Made by a program: the position numbers and the translations under genes. The notes under the pieces were generated by a model. It did no database searches, had not been told where the DNA came from, and saw nothing but the letters and a program-made list of their open reading frames with translations. 64,000 bases of DNA from Thalassospira povalilytica. GTDB lineage: Bacteria > Pseudomonadota > Alphaproteobacteria > Rhodospirillales > Thalassospiraceae. Position 1 is the first letter of the stretch. Every line of letters starts with the position of its first letter. The stretch covers positions 121,160 through 185,159 of the forward strand of contig NZ_PGTS01000009.1 in assembly GCF_002844235.1 (NCBI RefSeq), written 5' to 3'. Of this stretch, positions 1 through 9,012 are shown piece after piece.

Positions 1-694
1 TGCCTTTGCCATGGTGTTTTCAACCGTGGTTCTGCACGGATTTTCGATCCGGCCGATGGCCCGTTACCTTGATCTTGCGGTCAATGGTCCGCCCGGCGTT
101 CTGATTGTCGGTGCGCATCAATGGACAATTGATCTGGCCACCCGCCTTGATGAACTTGATATTCCGGTCGTGGTGACCGATTCACGCTGGCACGCCTTGC
201 GCCCGGCACGAGAAGCGGGCCTGACGACATTTTACGGTGAAGTCCTGTCAGAGGTGTTTGAACATCACCTTGATACCAGCGCATTGGGCAAACTGATCGC
301 GGCCACCGACAATGATGCCTATAACACGCTGGTTTGCACCGACTTCGCCCCGGAATTCGGGCGACGCTCGGTCTTCCAGACCGGCATTCATCGCGGGTCG
401 GATGATCGCAGCCGTCATAGCGCCAGCCAGACACTTGGCGGATTGCCGCTATGTGCCAAACCGCTGACCACCGATGACATCCGCTATGATTATCGCAGCG
501 GCGTTTCTGTCCGTCAGACACGGTTCACCGACAGCTTTGGCTGGGATGATTTTATTGCCCTGCATGACGAAGCGCCGACCGTTCTTGCCATGGTGCGCGG
601 CAACCAGCTGTTTCTGGGAACCGAAATTCCCAAAGCCAAACCGCGTGACGTGATCCTGTATCTCGGGATGGCTGAAACCGAAACCGCATCATGA
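1..694 (+). CDS. C-terminal part of a cation:proton antiporter with TrkA-N domain (5' end outside window)
   Basis: The reading frame is open to the left edge, so this is the 3' end of a larger gene; 230 residues are visible. The first visible residues read as the end of a transmembrane transport domain of the CPA1 (NhaP-like) type, ending in a helix of the kind 'LHGFSIRPMARYLDL'. A Rossmann-like TrkA-N/RCK module follows, with a GAHQWTIDLA nucleotide-binding loop and the 'VVTDS' strand end about 25 residues later. The last about 60 residues form a short TrkA-C-like domain. Such proteins exchange Na+ or K+ for H+ across the inner membrane and are gated by nucleotide binding to the RCK domain. 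The ion is not deducible from this fragment. The internal ATG at 11 is not a credible start because the transport domain is cut there. Confidence 0.75.
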   Translation, partial: AFAMVFSTVVLHGFSIRPMARYLDLAVNGPPGVLIVGAHQWTIDLATRLDELDIPVVVTDSRWHALRPAREAGLTTFYGEVLSEVFEHHLDTSALGKLIAATDNDAYNTLVCTDFAPEFGRRSVFQTGIHRGSDDRSRHSASQTLGGLPLCAKPLTTDDIRYDYRSGVSVRQTRFTDSFGWDDFIALHDEAPTVLAMVRGNQLFLGTEIPKAKPRDVILYLGMAETETAS

Positions 695-763
695 AGAACT
701 GCTTGCCCAAGATCGGCAAAGCCGTTACTCCGGCGCAAATGTTCATAGTCAAAGCAGCCCAGC

Positions 764-1471
764 ATGACCGATAACGTCTTTGCCGATGCCCTGGTGCCAA
801 ATGTCGATGATCCGCAATTTGCCGATCTGATCGAAACTTTCACCGTGCCCGCGCGCGTGCCGCTGGCGCCGGAAATCGAAATGTATCTGGCGACCCATAT
901 CACGCCACTGTGGCAGGCGACCGAGGATATTCTGGGCATCCTTGATATCCCGCCCCCCTATTGGGCCTTTGCCTGGCCCGGCGGGCAGGCAATCACGCGC
1001 TATATTCTGGACCATCCAGAACTGGTGCGTGGCAAGCGGGTGCTTGATTTTGCTTGTGGCGGCGGCATGCAGGCTATTGCCTGTGTGATGGCGGATGCGG
1101 CGGACATTACGGCAAATGACATTGATCCGGTGGCCATCACCGCCACGCGCCTCAATGCCAAACGCAATGGTGTCGAATTTGCCACCACGACGGACAATTT
1201 TGTCGGCACCAGCGCCCCGCAGAAACGTTGGGATGTGATTTTTGCCGGCGATGTCTGCTATCAGCAGGATATGGCAAATGCGGTTCTGCAATGGCTGATG
1301 GCCGAAGCCCGTCTTGGCACCCGGGTCATTCTGGCCGATCCGGGCCGGACCTATGCGCCGACCCACAATATTGACGAGCTAGAAACATATGATGTGCCCG
1401 TCGATGTCGCGGTCGAAGATGCCGACACCAAATTCACCCGCATCTGGCAACTGTTGCCCGATCGCGGCTAG
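764..1471 (+). CDS. class I SAM-dependent methyltransferase, ETF-beta lysine methyltransferase-like
   Basis: A 235-residue protein with SAM-binding motif I 'VLDFACGGG' near residue 90 and a motif II acidic residue in 'ANDIDPVA'. The segment 'PPPYWAFAWPGGQAITRYI' just before motif I is characteristic of the METTL20/ETFBKMT and PrmA-like branch found in many alphaproteobacteria. Known members methylate lysines of the electron-transfer flavoprotein beta subunit or ribosomal protein L7/L12. Assignment to ETF-beta is by family resemblance only. It lies 70 bp after the antiporter gene and may be transcribed with it. A clear hairpin terminator lies about 220 bp downstream. Confidence 0.8.
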   Translation: MTDNVFADALVPNVDDPQFADLIETFTVPARVPLAPEIEMYLATHITPLWQATEDILGILDIPPPYWAFAWPGGQAITRYILDHPELVRGKRVLDFACGGGMQAIACVMADAADITANDIDPVAITATRLNAKRNGVEFATTTDNFVGTSAPQKRWDVIFAGDVCYQQDMANAVLQWLMAEARLGTRVILADPGRTYAPTHNIDELETYDVPVDVAVEDADTKFTRIWQLLPDRG

Positions 1472-1604
1472 GGCAATTTCTGTTTCGTTAGATTGAAGCG
1501 TTTCGGTCGTGTTTGGCGAATTGTTTGGCAGGCACAACGCGCAAGGGCAATGCGCGGCGCCGTTCAAGCGGTGTAACGCCGCAAAACATCGCCAAACTGA
1601 AGCC

Positions 1605-1640
1605 TGCGGACCTTGCGGACCTTGCGGACCCTGCGGGCCG
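1605..1640. repeat. 9-bp tandem repeat, four degenerate copies
   Basis: Four consecutive 9-bp units (TGCGGACCT twice, then TGCGGACCC and TGCGGGCCG) lie in the non-coding stretch after the methyltransferase gene. In one frame they would encode a CGP repeat and in the opposite one a PQG repeat, but neither flanking frame looks like a protein. It may be a slippage-prone spot. No function is evident. Confidence 0.6.
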
Positions 1641-1691
1641 GGCATTCTAAACGGAAACGGCTCTGTGACCCATTGCAGATCGCCTGAAAAA

Positions 1692-1723
1692 AGCCCGACC
1701 GTCTTTGGGACCGTCGGGCTTTT
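1692..1723. terminator. hairpin terminator between convergent genes
   Basis: AGCCCGAC pairs with GTCGGGCT eight bases deep around a small inner stem, followed by a T run on the plus strand and preceded by an A run, so it can work in both directions. It separates the methyltransferase gene from the convergent chemoreceptor gene. Confidence 0.8.
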
Positions 1724-1749
1724 GCGTGATCAGGGATGTTTGTTGTGCG

Positions 1750-3447
1750 TCAGCTTGCGATGCTTTTCACACAATCATTCAGTTCGGAAATCCCGTTAAA
1801 GACAAACTGGATATTCTTGGAAATATCCTGGGTGACGCTGGTTTGTTCCTCGACGGCTGATGCGATGGAATCGACATAGCTGCTGACCGATTCCGCCGAT
1901 GTCGAAATCCCGGCGGTCGACGCAACCACCCGCTTGGTAATATTCATCATCGCTTCGATCTGGGTTTCGATTTCATCGGTAGCCTTGGCGGTCTGGTTGG
2001 CAAGGTTTTTGACCTCGCCTGCGACCACGGCAAAGCCCTTGCCTGCTTCACCGGCGCGCGCGGCTTCGATCGTCGCGTTAAGCGCAAGCAGGTTCACCTG
2101 TTCAGCCAGATCACGGATAATCTGAACCACACCCGCCATCGATTCCGACGTGGTTTCCAGATCGGCACGTACTTCGTTGGCTTCTTCGGTCTTGGACACG
2201 ATATCGTTCATCGCGATCTGTGACCGGTGCATGCTTTCGCTGATTTCCTGAATGGCTGCCAGCATTTCCTCGGATGCGCTGGCCACGGCTTCGGCACTGG
2301 TGCTTGATCCTTCGGCCAAATCCTTGGCCTTGCGGCGGGCATAGATCTGCTTGGTGATGTCGGTCGCATATTTCACCACCTTGATCGGACGCCCGTTCAT
2401 ATCCATCACCGGGTTATAGCTGGCCTGAATCCAGACTTCCTTGCCGCCTTTGCCAAAGCGCCGGAATTCAGCAACCTTGTGCTCTCCGCGCCGCAAGGCA
2501 TCCCAGAATTCCTTGTATTCGGTGCTTTGGGCTTCGGCCGGATCCATGAAGATGCTGTGATGCTTGCCGATCACCTCGTCATAGCTATATCCCATCGCAT
2601 TAAGGAAATTGGCATTGGCATTGCGGATGGTGCCATCCATTTCAAACGAAATGACGGCTTGTGATTTGTGGATTGCTTCGATCTGTCCGGCAAAGTTAGC
2701 TGCCTGAAGCTTTTGTTCGGTAATGTCGGTAGCGTATTTCACCACCTTGAACGGCCGCCCGGCCATATCAAAGATCGGGTTATAGCTGGCCTGGATCCAG
2801 ACTTCCTTACCGCCTTTGCCAAACCGCTGATATTCGGCCATCAGATGTTTGCCCGCGGCAAGCTGTTTCCAGAAATCCTTGTATTCGTCGCTTTTGGCAT
2901 AGGCCGGATCAACAAAGATCTGGTGATGCTTTCCTTTGATTTCCGACAGCTTGTAGCCCATCGTCACAAGGAAATTCTCGTTGGCATTAAGGATATTGCC
3001 CTTAAGATCAAATTCGATCACGGCTTGCGACTTGCTGATGGCGTCAATTTGCCCGGCATAGTCGGCGGCCTGCAATTTCTGTGCAGTGACATCACTTGCA
3101 ACCTTGAACACCTTATAGGGTTTGCCATTGCTGCCTTTGACCGAATTATAGGTCGCCTGGATCCAGATTTCCTTGCCACCCTTGCCGAACCTCTGAAATT
3201 CGGCGGTGAAGGATTCCCCGCCCTTCAGGCGGTCCCAGAAATTCTTGTATTCCGCACTTCTGGCGAACTCCGGATCAACAAACATGCTGTGGTGATTGCC
3301 TCGCACCTCTGACAGATCATACCCGACCAGATCCAGAAAATTCTTGTTTGCATCAAGGATTTTACCATCGAGCGTAAATTCGATCGTACCTTGTGACTGC
3401 TTGATAGCCTGAACGATATGACGGTCATCAGAACCAGAGCCAAACAT
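1750..3447 (-). CDS. soluble methyl-accepting chemotaxis protein with three tandem PAS domains
   Basis: A 565-residue cytoplasmic chemoreceptor with no transmembrane segment. Residues about 10-375 are three PAS-PAC units repeating with an exact 122-residue period. Each has 'ANxNFL', 'GKHH', 'FVDP', 'EYKxFW' and '[13 protein letters not shown]' landmarks. The C-terminal signalling domain has the hairpin tip '[20 protein letters not shown]'. The layout is that of the BdlA/Aer-like group that senses redox, oxygen or energy state through a PAS cofactor (often haem or FAD) and controls CheA. The cofactor is not predictable here. AAGGGAG lies just upstream of the ATG. No obvious CheR-tethering pentapeptide ends the protein. 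The near-identical PAS copies suggest recent internal duplication. Confidence 0.92.
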   Translation of the reverse strand: MFGSGSDDRHIVQAIKQSQGTIEFTLDGKILDANKNFLDLVGYDLSEVRGNHHSMFVDPEFARSAEYKNFWDRLKGGESFTAEFQRFGKGGKEIWIQATYNSVKGSNGKPYKVFKVASDVTAQKLQAADYAGQIDAISKSQAVIEFDLKGNILNANENFLVTMGYKLSEIKGKHHQIFVDPAYAKSDEYKDFWKQLAAGKHLMAEYQRFGKGGKEVWIQASYNPIFDMAGRPFKVVKYATDITEQKLQAANFAGQIEAIHKSQAVISFEMDGTIRNANANFLNAMGYSYDEVIGKHHSIFMDPAEAQSTEYKEFWDALRRGEHKVAEFRRFGKGGKEVWIQASYNPVMDMNGRPIKVVKYATDITKQIYARRKAKDLAEGSSTSAEAVASASEEMLAAIQEISESMHRSQIAMNDIVSKTEEANEVRADLETTSESMAGVVQIIRDLAEQVNLLALNATIEAARAGEAGKGFAVVAGEVKNLANQTAKATDEIETQIEAMMNITKRVVASTAGISTSAESVSSYVDSIASAVEEQTSVTQDISKNIQFVFNGISELNDCVKSIAS

Positions 3448-3766
3448 TTAGTTCTCCCTTAATCACGAAGCGTGAAACACGCACGCGAACACATAACGCA
3501 CGCAAACCGCGTCGTCGGCATTCTCCCAGATTGATTCACCCAAATTTCGGTACCCTTGCTGCACAATTGGTACCTTTGAAATTACAATTCAACCGTTCAT
3601 TCCGAAATCAGCCGGTTGAATACACCGTTCTTTGGACGGCTTACTGGATCTGATATAAGTATTTAACTTTCAATTACTTACATAAAATCCTGACACAATT
3701 TCAAGTATCAAAACACATTTCTGGAATATATATAGGGTCACACCAATGGCAATTACAGGGTCGGCG
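3448..3766. other. AT-rich intergenic region upstream of the PAS chemoreceptor
   Basis: This is a 319-bp gap with no credible gene. It is clearly richer in A and T than its surroundings, as expected for a promoter region serving the minus-strand chemoreceptor. GGTACC with a flanking YTTTG occurs twice, at about 3549 and 3569, one 20-bp step apart. I could not fix a sigma-70 or sigma-28 promoter with confidence. Confidence 0.5.
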
Positions 3767-4516
3767 CTATTTTGTGTGATCCAGATCGCCAAACGACTTT
3801 CTGAAGGCCGGATCGTCAATAAGCCGGATCACCAGATCAGGTCGAAAAACCTGCCCTGCAAGGCGCGCGACATGTGCGACCATCTGCCACTGTTCTAGGG
3901 ACGGATATCTGCGTCCGGTTGCCTCAACCGCGTTCAGGGCAAAGATATGGCCAGATGCGCATTCAAACCCGGCGACCGACTGATAAAGACCGACATGGTC
4001 AGTCGCAATACCGCAATCAAGGTCAAGATCACGGCCATGCAATTGCTGATAACGGTAATGTGTCGGAACGCTTTCGGTTACATGCATATGACCAAGCTGC
4101 GCCGCCGTAAGCCAGGTCACCGCAACCCGGACCCGTGTCCCCGGTGACGGAGCAAGGGTTGCCGGAAAGGCGCCATACCCGGTGACATGTGCCGAATAGA
4201 CAATATCATGATGACCCATCCATCCCAGTGTCACCGGAACATCATCGGGCAGGTTTTGATGGGTGAATTTGCGCGTCAACTGAACCGGCGCACGGTTTGA
4301 CCCGACGGCCAGGACCGGGACCCGCCCGGCGATGGCGTCGCCGACTTCCGATGTATCAAGCGGCGTTACCGATCCACCACAAAACAGGAAATCCCGGTCC
4401 GGGGCGGCATAGGGATACAAAAACGCGCGCAGGAGATCCTGCGCGCGTGGATGATGTTCGATCTGTTCACGGAGTACGGGGTCACTGATCGCCCGCACAT
4501 CGGATATAGAAAACAT
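3767..4516 (-). CDS. conserved protein of unknown function, weakly gamma-glutamylcyclotransferase-like
   Basis: A 249-residue soluble protein without signal peptide. The strand 'VPVLAVGSNRAP' near residue 70 and the later 'ATLAPSPGTRVRVAVTWLTAAQL' segment recall the GSN loop and 'ATL.P..G..V' region of the gamma-glutamylcyclotransferase fold. The first loop is usually YGSNL, so the resemblance is partial, and I do not assign a reaction. It starts 17 bp after the stop of the DUF4170 gene on the same strand and is probably cotranscribed with it. A frame-shadow on the other strand was discounted. Confidence 0.7.
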   Translation of the reverse strand: MFSISDVRAISDPVLREQIEHHPRAQDLLRAFLYPYAAPDRDFLFCGGSVTPLDTSEVGDAIAGRVPVLAVGSNRAPVQLTRKFTHQNLPDDVPVTLGWMGHHDIVYSAHVTGYGAFPATLAPSPGTRVRVAVTWLTAAQLGHMHVTESVPTHYRYQQLHGRDLDLDCGIATDHVGLYQSVAGFECASGHIFALNAVEATGRRYPSLEQWQMVAHVARLAGQVFRPDLVIRLIDDPAFRKSFGDLDHTK

Positions 4517-4533
4517 TGTCTGGTCGATCCGGC

Positions 4534-4890
4534 TTAGCCTTCAACGACACGGTAACGGAAGTTGCAGTCATCAACATGCTGCCAGGCCAGTTTCGACCAT
4601 GCTTTTTCAGCGTCGCTGAATGTGGCGAACGGACCATGGCGTTCTTCGGAACCGCCAACCGGCTTTTCGAAGTCGGTGCTTTCATATTCACCGCCAACGA
4701 CCCAGTATTCTTCAAGGCGTTCGATGCGATAGCGCGAATTCGCGTCATCGACCGACTGCCAGGCCATTTTCGACCATTCCTGTTCCGCGTCTTCGAAGCT
4801 GCCAAACGGACCGACTTTGGTTTCTTCGCCGATCGGCTTGTCGAAACCGGTATCCTGATAGGTGCCCCCGATAACCCAGTATTTGGCCAT
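4534..4890 (-). CDS. tandem DUF4170 protein
   Basis: A 118-residue protein made of two copies of an about 58-residue unit. The units open with 'YWVIGGTYQDTGFDKP' and 'YWVVGGEYESTDFEKP' and each runs on through 'GPF', 'W.K.AWQ.VDD' and 'YRV/YRI'. DUF4170 proteins are usually single-unit small proteins of alphaproteobacteria with no known function. The start is fixed at the ATG of 'MAKYWV' because GAAGGA lies 7 bases upstream. Longer versions of the frame reach into sequence that does not look coding. It leads a probable two-gene operon with the downstream gene of unknown function. Confidence 0.85.
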   Translation of the reverse strand: MAKYWVIGGTYQDTGFDKPIGEETKVGPFGSFEDAEQEWSKMAWQSVDDANSRYRIERLEEYWVVGGEYESTDFEKPVGGSEERHGPFATFSDAEKAWSKLAWQHVDDCNFRYRVVEG

Positions 4891-5144
4891 CTGTGCGTCC
4901 TTCATGCTTTTGGTGAGTTGCCATGTCGCGTGTTGTGGGCCACGCGACTCAATTCTAAGCCAATGTATAACCAAATGATGCGTCAACCAAAACCGCAAAA
5001 TTATGCAACGCAGCATCCCGGTTTCATGTAGGAAGCGATCGGTCCGGTTACAAATGGCGTATTTGATAACAGCAAGGTTGTCCAAGCCCGCGTGCACGCG
5101 TATGAAGACAATCAGGTTTCAAAGCTTTGCAGATGACAGGTGCC

Positions 5145-6671
5145 ATGCCCTATCAATCCCTTCGTGACTTCATGGATGCGCTGGAAAAGTCCGGCCGTCT
5201 TGTTCGTGTCACTGAACCGGTATCCCCCAATCTTGAAATGACGGAAATCCAGACCCGACTTCTGGCCGAAGGCGGCCCGGCGGTTCTGTTTGAAAACGTC
5301 GTTGGCGATGACGGCAAAAAATATGACATGCCGGTTCTGGTGAACCTGTTTGGCACGGTGGACCGGGTTGCCGCGGGCATGAACCGCAAACCCGAAGAAC
5401 TGCGTGAAGTCGGCGAAACGCTGGCCTTCCTCAAACAGCCCGAACCACCGGCAAGCATCCGCGAAGCATTTTCGATGCTGCCACTGGCCAAGACCGTCAT
5501 GGCGATGAAACCCAAAACGGTTTCCAAGGCCCCTTGTCAGGAAGTGGTGCTTCAGGGCGACGATATCGATTTGTCAAAAATCCCGGTTCAGTCCTGCTGG
5601 CCCGGCGAACCCGCCCCGCTGATCACCTGGCCCCTGGTTGTGACCCAGGGCCCGACGGCCGGTGAAAAAGGCGGCGACAAGCGCGATGTGTTTAACCTTG
5701 GCATTTACCGCATGCAGGTGCTTGGCAAGAACAAGACCATCATGCGCTGGCTCAAACATCGTGGCGGGGCACAACATCATGCCCGCTGGAAACAGGAAAA
5801 GCGTGATCCGCTTCCGGCCGCCATTGTTCTTGGTGCCGATCCGGGCACGATCCTTGCCGCGGTTACCCCGGTGCCCGATACCCTTTCGGAATATCAGTTT
5901 GCCGGGCTTCTGCGCGGTGAAAAGGTTGAACTGGTTGATTGCAAGACCGTGCCGCTCAAGGTACCGGCAACGGCCGAGATCGTGCTCGAAGGTTACGTAT
6001 CCTTGGACGAATATGCGCCCGAAGGACCGTATGGCGACCATACCGGGTATTATAACTCGGTCGAAGATTTCCCGGTCTTTACCGTGACCGCGATCACCAT
6101 GCGCAAGAACCCGATCTATCTTTCGACCTTTACCGGGCGTCCGCCAGACGAGCCGTCGGTTCTGGGCGAGGCACTCAACGACGTGTTCGTGCCACTCCTG
6201 CAACAGCAATTCCCCGAAATCGTCGATTTCTGGCTGCCACCCGAAGGATGCAGTTACCGTATCGCAGTTGTATCGATGAAAAAGGCCTATGCCGGTCACG
6301 CCAAGCGCGTGATGATGGGTGTGTGGTCATTCCTGCGTCAGTTCATGTACACCAAGTTCGTCATCGTCGTGGATGACGACATTGATGTGCGCGACTGGAA
6401 GGACGTCATGTGGGCGATCTCGACCCGGATGGACCCGGTGCGCGATATCACCACGGTTACCGACACCCCGATTGATTATCTTGATTTCGCATCCCCCGTA
6501 TCGGGCCTTGGCGGCAAGCTTGGCCTTGATGCCACCAACAAATTCCCGGGCGAAACCGACCGCGAATGGGGCGAAAAAATCTATATGGATGATGACATCA
6601 TCGACCGGGTTGATCAGAAATGGGAACGCTATGGCCTTCCCGGATCAGGCAAGAAAATCTGGCGGGATTAG
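5145..6671 (+). CDS. ubiD: UbiD family decarboxylase (4-hydroxy-3-polyprenylbenzoate decarboxylase)
   Basis: A 508-residue protein matching the length and motifs of UbiD, which uses prenylated FMN (made by UbiX) to remove the carboxyl group from 3-polyprenyl-4-hydroxybenzoate in ubiquinone synthesis. Visible landmarks are 'NLGIYRMQV', '[11 protein letters not shown]', '[13 protein letters not shown]' and '[16 protein letters not shown]', which include the conserved prenyl-FMN/metal and catalytic Glu-Arg regions. The start is taken at the ATG of '[13 protein letters not shown]', the usual UbiD beginning, with AGGTGCC before it. An in-frame ATG 12 bp and a TTG 18 bp upstream are possible. A terminator hairpin begins 6 bp after the stop. 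Confidence 0.93.
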   Translation: MPYQSLRDFMDALEKSGRLVRVTEPVSPNLEMTEIQTRLLAEGGPAVLFENVVGDDGKKYDMPVLVNLFGTVDRVAAGMNRKPEELREVGETLAFLKQPEPPASIREAFSMLPLAKTVMAMKPKTVSKAPCQEVVLQGDDIDLSKIPVQSCWPGEPAPLITWPLVVTQGPTAGEKGGDKRDVFNLGIYRMQVLGKNKTIMRWLKHRGGAQHHARWKQEKRDPLPAAIVLGADPGTILAAVTPVPDTLSEYQFAGLLRGEKVELVDCKTVPLKVPATAEIVLEGYVSLDEYAPEGPYGDHTGYYNSVEDFPVFTVTAITMRKNPIYLSTFTGRPPDEPSVLGEALNDVFVPLLQQQFPEIVDFWLPPEGCSYRIAVVSMKKAYAGHAKRVMMGVWSFLRQFMYTKFVIVVDDDIDVRDWKDVMWAISTRMDPVRDITTVTDTPIDYLDFASPVSGLGGKLGLDATNKFPGETDREWGEKIYMDDDIIDRVDQKWERYGLPGSGKKIWRD

Positions 6672-6676
6672 TTGAC

Positions 6677-6705
6677 AAAGGCGGGCTTCTAACCCGCCTT
6701 TTCTT
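6677..6705 (+). terminator. rho-independent terminator after ubiD
   Basis: AAGGCGGG and CCCGCCTT form an 8-bp stem with a 7-base loop followed by a T-rich run. It lies between convergent genes. Confidence 0.85.
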
Positions 6706-6720
6706 TTCAAGAACTCACAA

Positions 6721-7314
6721 TCAATTTCGGAAAAATAACCAGTGATCGCCATTCTCCGCCGGTTTTTCAGAATAGAAGAATTGCGGCGCATCACACATGA
6801 AGTCATCCACCCGGATGGCGAAATTGCACATCTCTTTCGATCCGATGACTTCTTCCATGAATTCCGGGCTGTTTTCCTGCCAGCTCATGACCGGCGGGGC
6901 GGTTTCATCATGGATGCAAAGTGCATATTGTTCGGACTGCTCGAACGGCAGGTAGCGGATTTCGCTTTGTGCCTTACCGCCATGGTTGGTGACAAACAGC
7001 ATGGCAAATTTCGGACCGTCGGGACTATCTAGATCGACCCAGCCCGCAACCCGGTCGACCACATCGTCACAGGTAAAATCCCCGGTCAGCATCTGATGCC
7101 GGTAATTGCTGGCATATTGGCCACCCTGAATGCGCATTTCGCTATAAAGCTGCGCGCTTGAAACCGGGTCGGCATTGCCATTGGCATTCAGTTCCCAAAC
7201 GCCATTTTCATCGGGACCAGACGGATTACCCGGCTCATCTGCCAAAGCCGGATGGGAAATTCCCAAAATCAATGCCAAGCCGATTACGCCCGACGTTATG
7301 TTCCGCATTTGCAT
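6721..7314 (-). CDS. secreted protein of unknown function
   Basis: A 197-residue protein with a typical Sec signal peptide: basic start 'MQMRN', hydrophobic core 'VIGLALILGI', and an 'ALA' cleavage site near residue 25. The mature part is acidic and aromatic-rich, with four or five cysteines that could form disulfides, so it is probably periplasmic. I do not recognise a family. It is convergent with ubiD and divergent from pmbA, so it stands alone. Met1 and Met3 are equally possible starts. Confidence 0.75.
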   Translation of the reverse strand: MQMRNITSGVIGLALILGISHPALADEPGNPSGPDENGVWELNANGNADPVSSAQLYSEMRIQGGQYASNYRHQMLTGDFTCDDVVDRVAGWVDLDSPDGPKFAMLFVTNHGGKAQSEIRYLPFEQSEQYALCIHDETAPPVMSWQENSPEFMEEVIGSKEMCNFAIRVDDFMCDAPQFFYSEKPAENGDHWLFFRN

Positions 7315-7559
7315 TCTATCCCGTGTGCTTTGTCTGGCGGCATCACCGCCAATTATTTGCTGTTTTCCGGACTATAGCAGAAACAGAGATGAAAACAGAA
7401 CGTCCAGCCCCTTGCCCCACAGATACATTCACGCCACCTTTGGGAACAAGACCAAGGGCACCTGCAATGCAGATGCGTCAAACCGTTTCTGTTCTTTGCG
7501 AATACGTCCCTGCCGCCTATAACTAGCCGATAGATACATTCCGAAATAAGGGAGCTTCC

Positions 7560-8909
7560 ATGCCCAAGACCGACATGACACTTGATCGTATCAATGATCT
7601 GCTGGCGCGCGCCAAGAAAGCCGGTGCTGATGACGCAGATGCCGTCTATGTCGAAGGAACATCTCTTTCGGTTGCCCAGCGACTGGGCAAGATGGAAAAG
7701 CTTGAACGGTCCGAAGGAGCCGATCTTGGCCTGCGCGTTCTGATCGGCAAGAAACAGGCTGTCGTGTCATCATCGGACACCAGCGACGCTGCCTTGAACG
7801 AACTGGTCGAACGGGCCGTTGCCATGGCCAAGAACGCCCCGGAAGACCCGTATTGCGGTATTGCCGATCCGTCCGAACTTGCCGCAAGTTTTGATGTCGA
7901 CGCGCTTGAACTTTGTGAACCGGGTGAAGTCAGCCAGGACAAACTGATCGAATGGGCAAGTGCCTGCGAAGAAGCCGCCCGTTCCGTCGATGGCATCACC
8001 AATTCCGAAGGATCGGAAGCCGGCTGGGGCCGCCATCAGATCACGCTGGCCGCGACCAATGGTTTTGCCAATTCCTATGCCGGTTCGGGCAGTCACATTT
8101 CGGTTTCGGTGCTGGCCGGGACCGGAACTGCAATGGAACGCGATTATGATTATGACAGCGCGGTCTTTTCGACCGACCTGCGTGACCCGGTCGAGATCGG
8201 CAAAAAGGCCGCTGAAAAAACCCTGCGCCGTCTGAACCCGCGCAAAGTCAAAAGCACGCAGGTTCCCGTCATTTATGATCCGCGTGTTTCATCCTCAATC
8301 GTTGGCCATCTGTCCGGTGCGATCAACGGATCGGGCATCGCGCGCGGGACCAGCTTCCTGCTTGATGCGATGGGCAAGGAAATCTTTGCCCCGCATATCA
8401 ACATTGTCGATGACCCCCACCGCAAACGCGGTCTGCGCTCCAAACCGTTTGACGCCGAAGGTGTCGCCAATGAAAAACGCTACCTGATTGAAAATGGCGT
8501 TTTGAAAACCTGGATCCTTGATTTGCGCTCGGCCCGCCAGTTGGGGCTGAAATCAACGGGCAACGCATCGCGCGGGGCCGGAAGCCTTCCGGGGCCGTCA
8601 ACCACCAACCTTTACATGGAACCGGGCACCATTTCGCCCGAAGACATGATCAAGGATATCAAATCGGGTCTCTATATCACCGAAATGATCGGAAGCAGCG
8701 TCAATGGCGTTACCGGCGATTATTCGCGCGGTGCGTCGGGCTACTGGATTGAAAATGGTGAACTGGCTTATCCGGTATCGGAAATCACGGTGGCCGGGAA
8801 CCTCAAGGACATGTTCAAATCCGTGGTCCCGGCCAATGATCTGACCTTCAAATACGGCACCAATGCACCGACCTTGCGCATTGATGGCATGACGCTGGCC
8901 GGTCAGTAA
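7560..8909 (+). CDS. pmbA: TldE/PmbA metalloprotease subunit homologue
   Basis: A 449-residue protein of the TldD/PmbA family. The N-terminal 'RINDLLARAKKAGADDADAVYVEG' and the 'RLGKMEKLERSEGADLGLRVLIGKKQAVVSSSD' type region are typical, as is the C-terminal glycine-rich half ('SSVNGVTGDYSRGASGYWIENGELAYPVSEITVAGNL'). The HExxxH zinc motif of TldD is absent, which fits the TldE (PmbA) subunit. PmbA with TldD forms a heterodimeric protease that processes microcin-like peptides and CcdA in Escherichia coli, while its housekeeping role elsewhere is less clear. AAGGGAG lies 6 bases before the ATG. No tldD is present in the window. Confidence 0.92.
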   Translation: MPKTDMTLDRINDLLARAKKAGADDADAVYVEGTSLSVAQRLGKMEKLERSEGADLGLRVLIGKKQAVVSSSDTSDAALNELVERAVAMAKNAPEDPYCGIADPSELAASFDVDALELCEPGEVSQDKLIEWASACEEAARSVDGITNSEGSEAGWGRHQITLAATNGFANSYAGSGSHISVSVLAGTGTAMERDYDYDSAVFSTDLRDPVEIGKKAAEKTLRRLNPRKVKSTQVPVIYDPRVSSSIVGHLSGAINGSGIARGTSFLLDAMGKEIFAPHINIVDDPHRKRGLRSKPFDAEGVANEKRYLIENGVLKTWILDLRSARQLGLKSTGNASRGAGSLPGPSTTNLYMEPGTISPEDMIKDIKSGLYITEMIGSSVNGVTGDYSRGASGYWIENGELAYPVSEITVAGNLKDMFKSVVPANDLTFKYGTNAPTLRIDGMTLAGQ

Positions 8910-8940
8910 TCCTGACCGACACAACAGACATCCAGATACA

Positions 8941-8978
8941 AAAACGCCCGGGCTTGAATGTGCCGGGCGTTTTTTTTT
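8941..8978 (+). terminator. rho-independent terminator after pmbA
   Basis: AAACGCCCGG pairs with CCGGGCGTTT and is followed by a run of Ts. The A run on the other side lets it also serve the convergent chemoreceptor gene. Confidence 0.9.
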
Positions 8979-9012
8979 CAGGTCTTTTGTATCCGTCAGA
9001 TTACCTCACCGA

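Noticed and set aside
1509..1799. Possible collagen-like protein (CGP repeats on plus, PQG repeats on minus)
   Set aside because: The pattern comes only from a 9-bp tandem repeat. Both frames run through a terminator or into a real gene, and there is no ribosome-binding site.
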